From the NCBI RefSeq assembly GCF_036365825.1, contig NZ_CP142675.1, forward strand, positions 496,001 through 560,000: a DNA stretch of 64,000 nucleotides, read 5' to 3'. Made by a program: the position numbers and the translations under genes. How positions within the stretch are numbered: position 1 is the first letter of the stretch; each line of letters opens with the position of its first letter. Below, piece by piece: positions 1-9,443 of the stretch. Source of the stretch: Qipengyuania sp. HL-TH1 (lineage in GTDB: Bacteria; Pseudomonadota; Alphaproteobacteria; Sphingomonadales; Sphingomonadaceae). The notes beneath the pieces are model-generated. The model searched no databases. It was not told where the DNA came from and was given only the letters and a program-made list of their open reading frames with translations.

Positions 1-552
1 TGCGGGGGCGATACGCTGGCCGAAGGGATCGCGGTCAAGGCGCCGGGTGCATTCACCCGCCAGATCATTGCCGAGCTGGTCGACGAGGTTCTGCTGGTCA
101 AGGAATCCACGCTCGAACATTCGGTGTCGCTGCTGCTGCAGATCGAGAAGACGGTGGTCGAAGGGGCGGGCGCGGCAGGGCTGGCCGCGGTCCTGTCCAA
201 CCCGGAGAAATTCGCCGGCAAGACCATCGGCCTGGTGCTGTGCGGCGGCAATATCGACACCCGCCTGCTGGCCAATGTGCTGCTGCGCGATCTCGCGCGG
301 TCGGGCCGCCTGGCGCGGTTGCAGGTCGTCTTGCAGGATCGCCCCGGCGCGCTGTTCAAGGTGATGCGCGAATTCAACGCGCATAACGTCAATATCATCG
401 AGATCTATCACCAGCGCATCTTCACCACGCTGCCGGCCAAGGGGCTGACCGCCGAGATCGAATGCGAAGCGCGCGATGGCGAGCAGATCGACCGGCTGGT
501 GCGCAACCTGCGCGACAAAGGCTACACCGTAGAACTGGCCGAACTGGCCTGA
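1..552 (+). CDS. ilvA: Threonine dehydratase (threonine ammonia-lyase), C-terminal part
   Basis: This is the 3' end of a PLP-dependent threonine ammonia-lyase, which converts threonine to 2-oxobutanoate at the start of isoleucine synthesis. The frame is open from base 1, so the gene begins outside the window. The first ~95 residues are the end of the catalytic fold, with a glycine-rich LCGGNID stretch. The last ~80 residues form an ACT-type regulatory domain, with the typical LQDRPGALFKVM pattern. One ACT domain indicates the short form of the enzyme. The stop lies 122 bases before the CtrA-like site of the next gene. Assignment is confident; catabolic and biosynthetic versions cannot be separated here because the N-terminus is missing. 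Confidence 0.9.
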   Translation, partial: CGGDTLAEGIAVKAPGAFTRQIIAELVDEVLLVKESTLEHSVSLLLQIEKTVVEGAGAAGLAAVLSNPEKFAGKTIGLVLCGGNIDTRLLANVLLRDLARSGRLARLQVVLQDRPGALFKVMREFNAHNVNIIEIYHQRIFTTLPAKGLTAEIECEARDGEQIDRLVRNLRDKGYTVELAELA

Positions 553-636
553 TCTAGGTCGCGGGTCAGCGCTGGGCACGGCCCGATTTCCCAGTCTCCA
601 AGGGACCGTTCGACGGGCGGTTTGCGCTTTTCATGG

Positions 637-651
637 TTAAGAGGGTTTTAA
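637..651. promoter_or_regulatory. Perfect CtrA-type box TTAA-N7-TTAA
   Basis: The sequence reads TTAA, seven bases, TTAA, flanked symmetrically to give GGTTAA-N7-TTAACC. This is the full consensus for the alphaproteobacterial cell-cycle regulator CtrA. It lies 62 bases before the chosen bpt start, in the only intergenic gap here. Binding is inferred from the match alone. Confidence 0.55.
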
Positions 652-712
652 CCAGAGACCCGCTCTGTCATTAATGTCTGCGACAGGTAAGGAATTGTTA
701 ACCTCTGAGAGG

Positions 713-1567
713 ATGCAACCCAAAGTGACCGCACCGATTCGCTTCCCCCGCTTCTTCGTGACCAGCCCTGCGCCGTGTCCGTATCTGCCGGGCAAGAGCG
801 AGCGTAAGGTCTTTACCGAATTGCGCGGCGACAATGCCGATGAGCTGAACGAAGCGCTCGGACGGATCGGCTTCCGTCGCAGCCAGACCGTCGCCTACCG
901 CCCATCCTGCCTCGATTGCCAGGCCTGCGTCTCGGTGCGGGTGGTAGCAGACGAGTTCAAGCCGTCCTCGTCACAGAAGCGCACGCTCAAGGCCAATGAC
1001 GATCTGATCGCCACTGAATGCCGTCCATGGGCAACTGCGGAACAATTCGAGCTGTTGCAGAGTTACCTTGCAGCCCGCCACCCCGGTGGCGGGATGACGC
1101 AGATGGAGGAAAGTGACTTTGCCGACATGGTGGAACACACCAGTGTCACCAGCTATGTCATTGAATATCGGGAGCCGGGCATCGGCACCGAACCGGGCCG
1201 CCTCGTGGGGGCGTGCCTAACAGATTATCAGGGTGACGGGCTGTCGATGATCTACAGCTTCTACAACTCTGAGCATGGGGATCGCGCCGGGCTTGGGAAC
1301 TACATTATCCTCGACCACATTCGCCGTGCGGCCGCCAGCGGCCTGCCCTACGTCTATCTCGGCTATTGGGTCGATGGGGCTGAGCGGATGCAATACAAAG
1401 TCCGCTATCGCCCGCTCGAACGGCTTACCCGTGGCGGATGGGAGCGCATGTCCGATGACGAGCAGAAGCGCCTCATCGCCGCTGCTACCGCCCCGCGCAC
1501 CAGCCGCCGCGACGAAGCGCTGCCGGCCAAGGACGGGCTCGCGGCCGAGTACCGGATTGCCGACTGA
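713..1567 (+). CDS. bpt: Aspartate/glutamate leucyltransferase (leucyl/arginyl-tRNA-protein transferase)
   Basis: The enzyme transfers leucine from Leu-tRNA onto proteins with N-terminal Asp or Glu, marking them for ClpAP degradation (bacterial N-degron pathway, cytoplasm). Diagnostic features are the N-terminal [14 protein letters not shown] motif, a Cys-rich CLDCQAC segment, and the C-terminal [15 protein letters not shown] region of the ATE fold. The ATG at 713 gives 284 residues and a family-like N-terminus. An in-frame ATG at 674 would add 13 residues rich in AT-ending codons (tct, aca, ggt, tta), unlike the rest of the gene, so I prefer 713. The 3' end overlaps the proposed tamA start by 11 bases. 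Confidence 0.93.
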   Translation: MQPKVTAPIRFPRFFVTSPAPCPYLPGKSERKVFTELRGDNADELNEALGRIGFRRSQTVAYRPSCLDCQACVSVRVVADEFKPSSSQKRTLKANDDLIATECRPWATAEQFELLQSYLAARHPGGGMTQMEESDFADMVEHTSVTSYVIEYREPGIGTEPGRLVGACLTDYQGDGLSMIYSFYNSEHGDRAGLGNYIILDHIRRAAASGLPYVYLGYWVDGAERMQYKVRYRPLERLTRGGWERMSDDEQKRLIAAATAPRTSRRDEALPAKDGLAAEYRIAD

Positions 1568-3710
1568 CCTGGCGCGTCACGCGCTGGCTAGCTGTCTTGC
1601 CGCGATTGCAATCGCGGGCGTCCAGCCGCTCGCGGCGCAGGATGCCGATGCTCCGCCTTCGCTCGAAGACCTAATCCCCGACAGCGCGGTTAGCGATCCC
1701 GAGGCCTGGGCGCAGCAGGGCACTGACGCGCCTACCGAGATTGCCGTGGAAGACACCGCGAGCGACCTCCGGGCAGAGACCGCGGTCTCCGAAATTCCGG
1801 GCATGTCGGTGGCATGGCCCGAAGATGTCGTCTTCGAACCGCTCGAGCCGCTCGAACCCGAAACCGATATCGTCTTTGCCGACCTGCTGGCCGATGTGCC
1901 GCAGATCGCTTTCGACGAAGCGGATCTGGAAGAACTGTCCGATACGCTGGTGCTGGGCTTCCCGCAGAAGGAACCGCCGTTCAGCGAGCGCGGGGATTTC
2001 ATCGACCGGTTCGAGGCGCTTTCGACGATCGAGGAGCTCGACGATGGCGACGAGAATGTCGCCCAGCTTGCCGCACGCGCGCGCAAGGACGAGGAACTGC
2101 TGCGCACGCTGCTGCGCGTCTATGGCTATTACGATGGCGAGATCGTCCGCACCATCGCCACGCGCGATGCGGGCGAGGAGGCGGCCGACCAGCGCCCGCG
2201 CGTACGCTTCGATGTCATCCCGGGCCCCCGCTACACCTATGGCGCGATTGCGCTGGGCGATCTGGCCGCCGCGCCCGATGCCGGCGATCTGCGCGACGCC
2301 TTCGAAATCCGCCCGGGCGATTATCTCCAGTCCGACGATATCCTCGCCGAACGGTTCGATCTCGACCGCGCTCTGGGCGAGACCGGTTACGCCTTTGCCG
2401 AGATCGACAATCCCGAATTGCTGATTGATCACGAGCGGGTCGAGGGTGACCTGACGATGCCGGTCCGCCCGAACGGCAAATACGTCTTCGGCGAAGTGGT
2501 CAGCAGCGACGAGGCGTTTCTCTCCAGCCGCCATCTCGCGAGCATCGCGCGGTTCGATGCGGGCGATGTCTATCAGCGCAGCCTCGCCTTCGACCTGCGC
2601 CGCGCGGTGACCGCCACGGGGCTGGTATCGACCGTCGGCGTCGAAGCGCGCGAAGTGTCGCCGCCGCAGGGTGACGAACCCGGCGTGGTGGCGATGGACG
2701 TGACGCTCGAACGCGCCAAGCTGCGGACGATCGCGGGCGCGATCGGCTATGGCTCCGAAGAGGGCGTGCGTATCCAGGCAAGCTGGGAGCATCGCAATTT
2801 CTTCCCGCCCGAAGGCGCGCTGCGGCTGCGCGGCATCCTCGGCACGCGCGAACAGCTGGCCGGGGTGACCTTCCGCAAGAACAATTTCGGCGGCCGCGAC
2901 AAGGTGCTCACCGTCGATGCCTATGCCTCCAGCATCGATACCACCGCCTATGATGCGCGCACGGTGGCGCTGACCGGGACCTATGAACGCACCTCGACGC
3001 TATTGTTCCAGAAACCGCTCGCCTGGGGCATCGGCGCCGAAGTGCTTGCGACCGACGAACGTAACCGCATCGTCGATGGCGTGGCGCGGCCCCGCCAGAC
3101 CTATTTCGTCGCCTCGCTGTTCGGCCGAGCGACGATCGATACCAGCGACTCGCTGCTCGACCCGACGCGCGGGTTCCGGGTGACCGGGTTCCTCGCCCCG
3201 GAAACCTCGCGCACCGAGGGCGAGCAGTATTATTACCTGCGTAACCGCGTTGACGGCGCGTTCTACCAGTCGGTCGGCGCGCGCACGGTGATCGCGGCGC
3301 GCGGCGCCTTCGCCAGCATCCAGGGCGCCGACCTCGTCGGCATCGCGCCCTCGCGGCGGCTCTATGCGGGCGGCGGGGGCTCGGTGCGCGGCTATGGCTA
3401 TCAGGCGATCGGACCCAAGAACGAATTCATGGAGCCGACCGGCGGGCGCAGCCTGGTCGAAGCCTCGCTCGAGGCGCGGATCGGGACCGGCTTCTTCGAT
3501 GGCGCGGTTTCGGTCGTGCCGTTCTTCGATCTGGGCAGCGTGTCGACCTCGACCACGCCCGATTTCGCCGAGATCAAGATGGGCGCGGGCATAGGCTTGC
3601 GGTATGCGACCGGCTTCGGCCCGATCCGGTTCGACGTGGGTATACCGCTCAATCCCGAACCCGAAGACTCCGCGGTCGGGGTCTATATCTCGCTCGGACA
3701 GGCCTTCTGA
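1557..3710 (+). CDS. tamA: TamA/BamA-family outer-membrane assembly protein
   Basis: This Omp85-superfamily outer-membrane protein should work with TamB in inserting outer-membrane proteins. The frame has no ATG near the expected signal peptide. The TTG at 1557 gives [20 protein letters not shown] followed by GVQPLAAQ, a convincing Sec signal with an LAA-Q cleavage site, so I chose it. Residues ~30-120 are an acidic Glu/Asp-rich extension. POTRA-like repeats follow (to ~residue 370), then a C-terminal 16-strand-type barrel containing [12 protein letters not shown], the conserved RGY motif of Omp85 barrels, and ending in an aromatic F. Its stop overlaps tamB by one base, supporting a TamA-TamB operon. 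Confidence 0.88.
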   Translation: MPTDLARHALASCLAAIAIAGVQPLAAQDADAPPSLEDLIPDSAVSDPEAWAQQGTDAPTEIAVEDTASDLRAETAVSEIPGMSVAWPEDVVFEPLEPLEPETDIVFADLLADVPQIAFDEADLEELSDTLVLGFPQKEPPFSERGDFIDRFEALSTIEELDDGDENVAQLAARARKDEELLRTLLRVYGYYDGEIVRTIATRDAGEEAADQRPRVRFDVIPGPRYTYGAIALGDLAAAPDAGDLRDAFEIRPGDYLQSDDILAERFDLDRALGETGYAFAEIDNPELLIDHERVEGDLTMPVRPNGKYVFGEVVSSDEAFLSSRHLASIARFDAGDVYQRSLAFDLRRAVTATGLVSTVGVEAREVSPPQGDEPGVVAMDVTLERAKLRTIAGAIGYGSEEGVRIQASWEHRNFFPPEGALRLRGILGTREQLAGVTFRKNNFGGRDKVLTVDAYASSIDTTAYDARTVALTGTYERTSTLLFQKPLAWGIGAEVLATDERNRIVDGVARPRQTYFVASLFGRATIDTSDSLLDPTRGFRVTGFLAPETSRTEGEQYYYLRNRVDGAFYQSVGARTVIAARGAFASIQGADLVGIAPSRRLYAGGGGSVRGYGYQAIGPKNEFMEPTGGRSLVEASLEARIGTGFFDGAVSVVPFFDLGSVSTSTTPDFAEIKMGAGIGLRYATGFGPIRFDVGIPLNPEPEDSAVGVYISLGQAF

Positions 3711-6700
3711 TGAGCGAGGACGCGTTGCGCGAAACCGAGCCCGCCGCCCGCCGCCGGCCGCGTGGTGGCAAGTGGCTGCTGGGCATTATCGGCGCGCTGG
3801 TGCTGCTGATTGCCGGCGCGCTGGCTGTGCTCAACACCCCGCTGGGCGAACGTTTCCTTGCCAACCGGATCGCCGAGCGGACCTTCCCCAATGGACTGAA
3901 CGTCCAGATCGGGCGGATCGAGGGCAATCTCTACGGCGCGGCGGTGCTGCACGATGTGCGGCTGTCCGACCCGCGGGGCGTATTCCTGACGATCCCGCGC
4001 GCGGAGGTCGACTGGAACCCCGGCGCATGGCTTTCGAACCGGCTGGAGATCGACACCTTCGCCGCGCGCCGCGCGACGCTGGCGCGGATCCCCGAATTTC
4101 TGCCCAGCGAGGAAGAAGGGCCGATCCTGCCCGGTTTCGACATCGCGGTGGAAGACTTCACGATCGACCGGCTTACGCTCGCACCCGGCATTGCCGGGGA
4201 TCAGGCGCAGCGGGTCGATCTGAGCGGGAACGCGACGGTCAGCGACAGGCGCCTGCTGCTCGACGTGGACGGCGCGCTGGGCGAGCGTGATCGGTTGGCG
4301 CTACTGCTCGACGCCGAACCCGATGGCGACGATTTCGATCTCTCCTTCGATCTTGCCGCGGCCGAAGATGGCCCGCTGGCAGCATTGGCAGGCCTCGACC
4401 GCGCCTATACCGCGCGGCTGCGCGGGGATGGAACCTGGTCGCAGTGGACCGGCGGGCTGCTGGTGCGCAGCGAGAACGAGCGTGTGGCGGCCATGCGCGT
4501 TACCAACCAGGCGGGCCGCTTCGGCCTGCTGGGCAAGTTCGATCCGTCCGATTTCCTCTCCGGTATCCCCGCGCGAGCGCTGGGCGATGATGTCGCGCTG
4601 AAAGCCGATCTGGCGATCGACGACCGCGCTTTCGATGGCCGGACGACCCTGATCGGGCGCGGGCTGAGCCTCGATGCAGATGGACTTGTCGACCTCGCAG
4701 CCAACCGCGCCGAGGACCTGGAACTCGTCGTCCGCGTGCGCGATCCGAATGTGCTGGGCGAGGGCATGGCGCTCCGCGACACGCGCCTTTCGGCCACGCT
4801 CGACGGCGCATTCAGCGATCTGGCGGTGGTCCACGATTTGCGCATCGGCGAACTCGACCTCGAAGGCACCGTGCTGGCAGGGCTTCGGCAACAGGGCACT
4901 GCGCGGTATGACGGGACGCGCTGGACGCTGCCGCTCGATGTCGCGGTCGCAAAGGTCACCAGCGGCAATGCCTGGGTCGATCCGCGACTGGTCGACGGCG
5001 TGGGCCGCGGCACTCTGGTGCTCAGCGGTTCGACGCTGCTGTCCGACGATCTGAGCGTGGCCTTTCCCGGCACTTCGGCCAACCTTGCGCTGCGCGGCGA
5101 TCTGGCGAGCGGTCGTTACGAGCTGCGCGGTCCGGTCCGCGCGGAGCGGCTTGCGCTCGACAATGTCGGTACGCTGGGCGGAACCGCCGTGATCGACTTC
5201 GTGCTGGCTTCGGGGGCGCCGTGGCGGCTGGCAGCCGATCTCGACGCGCGGATCGCGCCGGTAACCAATGCTACGCTGGCCAATCTCGCCGGGACACCGA
5301 TCCGCGTGCGCGGCGGTGTCGCGGTCGGCGGCAATGCGCCGCTCGATTTCAACCGTTTGCGCGTCGATGCCAGCAAGCTGAGCCTCGCGCTCGACGGCAG
5401 CGTCCGCGATGGCACCACCCAGGTGGCAGGCAGCGGCACGCATGTCGATTACGGCCCCTTCACCGTCGAAGCCAGCGTGACCGAAGCCGGGCCCAGCGCC
5501 GCGCTGGTCTTCGCCAGCCCCGCGACCGGGCTCGAGAATGTTCGCCTGACAATCGCGCCAAGCGAGGAAGGCTTTGCGATCGATACCGAGGGCGAGTCGC
5601 TCCTCGGGCCCTTCGCCGGACAGCTGGCGCTGCTGGCGCCCGAGGGCGGACCGACCCGGATCGCGATCGAAAGCATGCGCGTATCCGAAACGAATGTCAC
5701 CGGCGGGCTGACGCTGGTCGATGGCGGCGCCGACGGAACGCTCGCCTTCGCCGGGGGCGGGCTCGACGGCACTGTCGCGCTGGCACCGCGTGGCGGCGGA
5801 CAGGGGCTGGATATCGCTCTCAAGGCCCGCAATGCGCGCTTTGGCGGTGAGACGCCGCTGCGGATCGCACGCGCGGATATCGACGCCTCGGGGCTGATCC
5901 GTAAAGGCCATACGAGCTTTTCCGGCACAGGCACTGCGGTCGGGCTCTCCTATGGCACGCTGTTCATCGGACGGCTGGCGGCGCAGGGCGAGATCGAGAA
6001 CGGCGTAGGCAGCGTCGATGCATCGCTTTCGGGGCGGCGCAGCGGCCGGTTCGTGCTCGATGTGAACGCGGGCATCCGCCCCGACCAGATCGCGCTGGCC
6101 GCACAGGGCGAGTTTGCCGGACACCGCATTTCCATGCCGCGCCGCGCGGTGCTCACCAGCCTCGACAATGGCGGGTGGCGTCTTGCGCTGACGCAATTGT
6201 CCTATGGCGATGGCGGGATGATTGCTTCGGGCAGCTTTGGCGGCGGCGATCTCGATTTCGACTTCAAGCTTGCACGCATGCCGCTGTCGCTGATCGATAT
6301 CGTGCGGCCCGATACCGGGCTGGGCGGGATAATCTCGGGTACGGTGGAGTATCGCGTCGGTGCCAATCGGCTCCCCGTGAGCGATGCCAAGGTGAAGATC
6401 GACGGGCTGACCCGTTCGGGACTCGTGCTGACTTCGCGTCCGGTCAATGTGGCGCTGGTTGCGCGGTTGACCGAAAGCGAGCTCGAGGCCCGCGCACTGC
6501 TGCAGAATGAGGATATCCAGCGCGGCCGCGTACAGGCGCAGATCACTGGATTGCCTGCGCAGGGGATGCTGATCGACCGGCTGCGTGCCGGTAGCCTGCT
6601 GGCCCAATTGCGCTATCGCGGCGCGGCAGAAAGCCTGTGGCGGCTGGCGGCGCTCGACACCTTCGACATCACCGGCCCGATCGCGATCGCTGCCGATGCC

Positions 6701-7906
6701 AGCGGGACCTTGCAGGACCCCACCGTGCGCGGCTCGATCTCGGGCGACACGCTGCAATTGCGCAGCTCGCTGTCGGGCACCGACATTCGCGACATCACGC
6801 TGCGCGGGCGGTTCCGCGGATCGCGCCTGCAGATCGCGCGCTTTGCCGGCACTGCGGTGAACGGCGGCAGCGTGAGCGGCAGCGGGATCGTCGATCTGCG
6901 CACGCTGGGCGAAGCGGTGGAAGGCCGGGTGCTCGAAATCCGCGGGCCGATCATCGATCTGCGTGCCTCGGCGCGCAATGCCCGCCTGCTCGATACCGGC
7001 GGGGTCAGCGCCACCATCACCGGACCGCTGCGGATTGTTTCCAACGGGCTCGGCGGGACGATTGCGGGCCGCGTACGCGTCAATGAGGCAAGCTGGCGGC
7101 TGGGTACTGCATCGGACGATCTGCGCCTGCCGCAGATTGCCACGCGCGAGATCAACGCGCCCGCCAACCGCGCCCCGCAGGTCGCCCCGTCTCGGCCGTG
7201 GCGCTATCTGATCGATGCCACGGCGGCGAGCCGGATCAATGTCGATGGCATGGGTCTCGACAGCGAATGGTCGGCCGATGTGATCCTGCGCGGGACCACC
7301 GACGACCCCCGCATTGGCGGCAGCGCCGAAGTGGTGCGTGGCGACTACACCTTTGCCGGAACGCAATTCGAGCTGACCCGCGGCGAGATCGAATTCGATG
7401 CCAATGTGCCGGTCGATCCGCGGCTCGATATCGTGGCGGAGACCGAACGCGACGGATTGACCGTCGAAGCCACGGTGCAGGGCAGCGCGACCCAGCCCGA
7501 AATCGCCTTCAGCTCGAACCCCTCCTTGCCCGAAGAGGAATTGCTGGCGCGGCTACTGTTCGGCGGATCGGTCACCAGCCTGTCGGCCACCGATGCACTG
7601 CAATTGGGGGCGGCGGTTGCCAGCCTGCGCGGCGGCGGCGGGCTCGATCCGATCAACCAGCTGCGCAGCGCCATCGGCCTCGATCGCCTGCGGATCGTCA
7701 GCGCCGACCCGGCGCTGGGCCGCGGCACCGGCGTGGCGCTGGGCAAGAACTTCGGCCGGCGTTTCTATGCGGAGATCATCACCGACGGACGCGGATATAG
7801 CGCGACCGAGCTGGAGTTCCGAGTGACCAGCTGGCTATCGCTGCTGGCGGCGGTTTCGACGGTGGGCCGGGAAAGCGTGGTCGCGGAAATCAGTCGCGAC
7901 TATTAG
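3710..7906 (+). CDS. tamB: Translocation and assembly module protein TamB
   Basis: A 1398-residue AsmA-like bridging protein that spans the periplasm and partners TamA in outer-membrane protein and lipid transport. A single N-terminal transmembrane anchor lies at about residues 20-44 (LLGIIGALVLLIAGALAVL) after a basic cytoplasmic stretch. The long middle is repetitive beta-rich sequence typical of the lipid-groove fold. The last ~350 residues are the DUF490/TamB C-terminal domain (RGDYTFAGTQFELTRGEIEF, then LPEEELLARLLFGGS). The length fits the family. The ATG overlaps the tamA TGA, so the two are translationally coupled. Confidence 0.93.
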   Translation: MSEDALRETEPAARRRPRGGKWLLGIIGALVLLIAGALAVLNTPLGERFLANRIAERTFPNGLNVQIGRIEGNLYGAAVLHDVRLSDPRGVFLTIPRAEVDWNPGAWLSNRLEIDTFAARRATLARIPEFLPSEEEGPILPGFDIAVEDFTIDRLTLAPGIAGDQAQRVDLSGNATVSDRRLLLDVDGALGERDRLALLLDAEPDGDDFDLSFDLAAAEDGPLAALAGLDRAYTARLRGDGTWSQWTGGLLVRSENERVAAMRVTNQAGRFGLLGKFDPSDFLSGIPARALGDDVALKADLAIDDRAFDGRTTLIGRGLSLDADGLVDLAANRAEDLELVVRVRDPNVLGEGMALRDTRLSATLDGAFSDLAVVHDLRIGELDLEGTVLAGLRQQGTARYDGTRWTLPLDVAVAKVTSGNAWVDPRLVDGVGRGTLVLSGSTLLSDDLSVAFPGTSANLALRGDLASGRYELRGPVRAERLALDNVGTLGGTAVIDFVLASGAPWRLAADLDARIAPVTNATLANLAGTPIRVRGGVAVGGNAPLDFNRLRVDASKLSLALDGSVRDGTTQVAGSGTHVDYGPFTVEASVTEAGPSAALVFASPATGLENVRLTIAPSEEGFAIDTEGESLLGPFAGQLALLAPEGGPTRIAIESMRVSETNVTGGLTLVDGGADGTLAFAGGGLDGTVALAPRGGGQGLDIALKARNARFGGETPLRIARADIDASGLIRKGHTSFSGTGTAVGLSYGTLFIGRLAAQGEIENGVGSVDASLSGRRSGRFVLDVNAGIRPDQIALAAQGEFAGHRISMPRRAVLTSLDNGGWRLALTQLSYGDGGMIASGSFGGGDLDFDFKLARMPLSLIDIVRPDTGLGGIISGTVEYRVGANRLPVSDAKVKIDGLTRSGLVLTSRPVNVALVARLTESELEARALLQNEDIQRGRVQAQITGLPAQGMLIDRLRAGSLLAQLRYRGAAESLWRLAALDTFDITGPIAIAADASGTLQDPTVRGSISGDTLQLRSSLSGTDIRDITLRGRFRGSRLQIARFAGTAVNGGSVSGSGIVDLRTLGEAVEGRVLEIRGPIIDLRASARNARLLDTGGVSATITGPLRIVSNGLGGTIAGRVRVNEASWRLGTASDDLRLPQIATREINAPANRAPQVAPSRPWRYLIDATAASRINVDGMGLDSEWSADVILRGTTDDPRIGGSAEVVRGDYTFAGTQFELTRGEIEFDANVPVDPRLDIVAETERDGLTVEATVQGSATQPEIAFSSNPSLPEEELLARLLFGGSVTSLSATDALQLGAAVASLRGGGGLDPINQLRSAIGLDRLRIVSADPALGRGTGVALGKNFGRRFYAEIITDGRGYSATELEFRVTSWLSLLAAVSTVGRESVVAEISRDY

Positions 7907-7913
7907 GCGCCGC

Positions 7914-8481
7914 TCAGCCGCGGGGCGGGAGCAGCACGGTGTCGATCGGGATCAGTACCCCGTTATTGGCGGCAATGGCGGTGCCGGACACATGCGCGCT
8001 GGCGCCTCCATCCATGGTAACCGTCAGCGTTTCGCCCGATCTGGCGAACTGGACCTCGGTCTGGCCGAGCGTGGTCATGGTGACCGGGCCGCCGCGCCGG
8101 TCGATCGCTGCGCCGATCGCTTCGGGTGTCAGGTGACCGGGCAGCATGTGGTCACGCAATATCGCAATCAGTACCGGGCGCTGCTCGTCCTCCAGCAACG
8201 CTGCGCCGTCCTCGCCCAGCGCGGCGAACGCCCGATCCTTGGGGGGCAAGCACCGTGTAGCTCGCCCGTCCGTCGAGGACGCCCGAAAGCTCCGATTGCT
8301 CGATCGCGCTCTGCAAGATGCCGAGCGCCTTGTTCGCGCCCAGTGCCGCGGCCAGCGTCAGCGTTGCGTCATCCTGCGTGACCGGCGCGGACTGCTTGTC
8401 CTCGGCCTCGCCGCAACCGCCCAAGAGCGGCAACGCCGCCAGCGCCAGCGCTGCGAAACCTGTTCTCACCAAGGGTGTCAT
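7914..8481 (-). pseudogene. Fasciclin-domain lipoprotein, interrupted by a frameshift
   Basis: Two adjacent frames together encode one fasciclin (FAS1) lipoprotein. The first frame has a signal peptide and lipobox (LPLLGGC) and runs to SYTVLAP. The second resumes with KDRAFAALGEDG, the exact continuation expected in FAS1 domains. The break falls in a run of six G (8241-8246; C on the coding strand), and five would restore one frame of 188 residues. FAS1 lipoproteins are adhesion or surface-associated proteins of unclear function. It converges with tamB. The change could be a true mutation, a slippage/phase-variable tract or a sequencing error. Confidence 0.78.
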
Positions 8482-8491
8482 GGGTGCACTT

Positions 8492-9355
8492 TCAGACCAG
8501 CAGGTCGATCACAGCCGCGACCAGCTGTGTTTCAGGATCGATCCGGTACACATGCCCGTCCGAATAGCGGTACCAGGCATCGGCCGTATCGGCGTAACGC
8601 GCGCGGTAGGAATAGGGCACGTTGTAGACATCGTAGCCTGCCGGTAGCGGCTGCCCGACGGTGAATGTGTCGCCGGTCAGCAACCCCGCCACCGAGGTGA
8701 TCGCGGAATCCTCCGGATCGACCCGGTAGAGGACGTTCTCGGCATAGCGATAGGACGACATCGGGCCGAGGTCGTAATAGTCGACGAAATAGTCGGGGAC
8801 CGCATAACTCTCGTAACTCGCTGGCCAGACATTGCCGATCGCCAGCGCCCCGCCAAGCACCGGGAGATAGCCGGTCACCCGGCCTTCGCTCGTGCGGCGC
8901 AGCAGATAACCGCTTTCGTAGTGATAGCGACCCGCATCGTAGTGGCTCAGCCCGAACAGGCCCGGATCGTAGGCGTAGCCGTTCCACCGCCGGTTGCGGA
9001 CCGGGGAGGTGCCGGCCTGATCCGGTGCGACGCAATCGCTGTTCCTGCGCGTAAGCCCCGGTGGGCATCCGGCGATCAGTGTGCGGTTGCGGTCGCGATC
9101 GAGGAAGGCGCGCGCGCCATCGCTGCGATCGCGTGCGGTGGGCACGTCGGGTATGCGGTTATCGCGTCGCTCGGTGTTGGGCTTTGCGCGCTGGCGGACG
9201 CTGTTCGCTCGCCCGTTGTCTGGCTTACCGCGCTCCAACTGGGCGGCCCCGCGGTCGTTATTCCGCTTGTCGTTTCCCTGCCCCTTGCCGGGCGCGGCGT
9301 AAGCGCCGCCCGCCGCGAGTGCGATGGCGGCCGCTCCTGCGACCAAGATACGCAT
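8492..9355 (-). CDS. Uncharacterised secreted protein
   Basis: A 287-residue protein that I do not recognise. It begins with a Sec signal peptide (about residues 1-20, ending AYA-AP). Next come ~80 residues rich in Arg, Asp, Asn and Gly, likely disordered, and a Cys pair in GCPPGLTRRNSDC. The C-terminal ~170 residues are rich in Tyr, with repeated short units such as YRYAENVLYRVDPEDSAI and YRYSDGHVYRIDPETQLV. These two related units look like an internal duplication. Periplasmic or outer-membrane-associated location is inferred from the signal only. It is 10 bases from the fasciclin gene and may be cotranscribed with it. Confidence 0.72.
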   Translation of the reverse strand: MRILVAGAAAIALAAGGAYAAPGKGQGNDKRNNDRGAAQLERGKPDNGRANSVRQRAKPNTERRDNRIPDVPTARDRSDGARAFLDRDRNRTLIAGCPPGLTRRNSDCVAPDQAGTSPVRNRRWNGYAYDPGLFGLSHYDAGRYHYESGYLLRRTSEGRVTGYLPVLGGALAIGNVWPASYESYAVPDYFVDYYDLGPMSSYRYAENVLYRVDPEDSAITSVAGLLTGDTFTVGQPLPAGYDVYNVPYSYRARYADTADAWYRYSDGHVYRIDPETQLVAAVIDLLV

Positions 9356-9443
9356 TTGGGATACTCCTTTGCTGGCCTAACGGCGGCGGGAGCATTCGGG
9401 TTCCGGCTAATCGTTCGGCGTGGATGGCAGAATTCCGCGGCTT

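Noticed and set aside
4301..7366. Very long open frame antisense to tamB
   Set aside because: It mirrors tamB codon structure in a GC-rich genome; its translation is Arg/Gln/His-rich with no domain, and TamB is clearly real.
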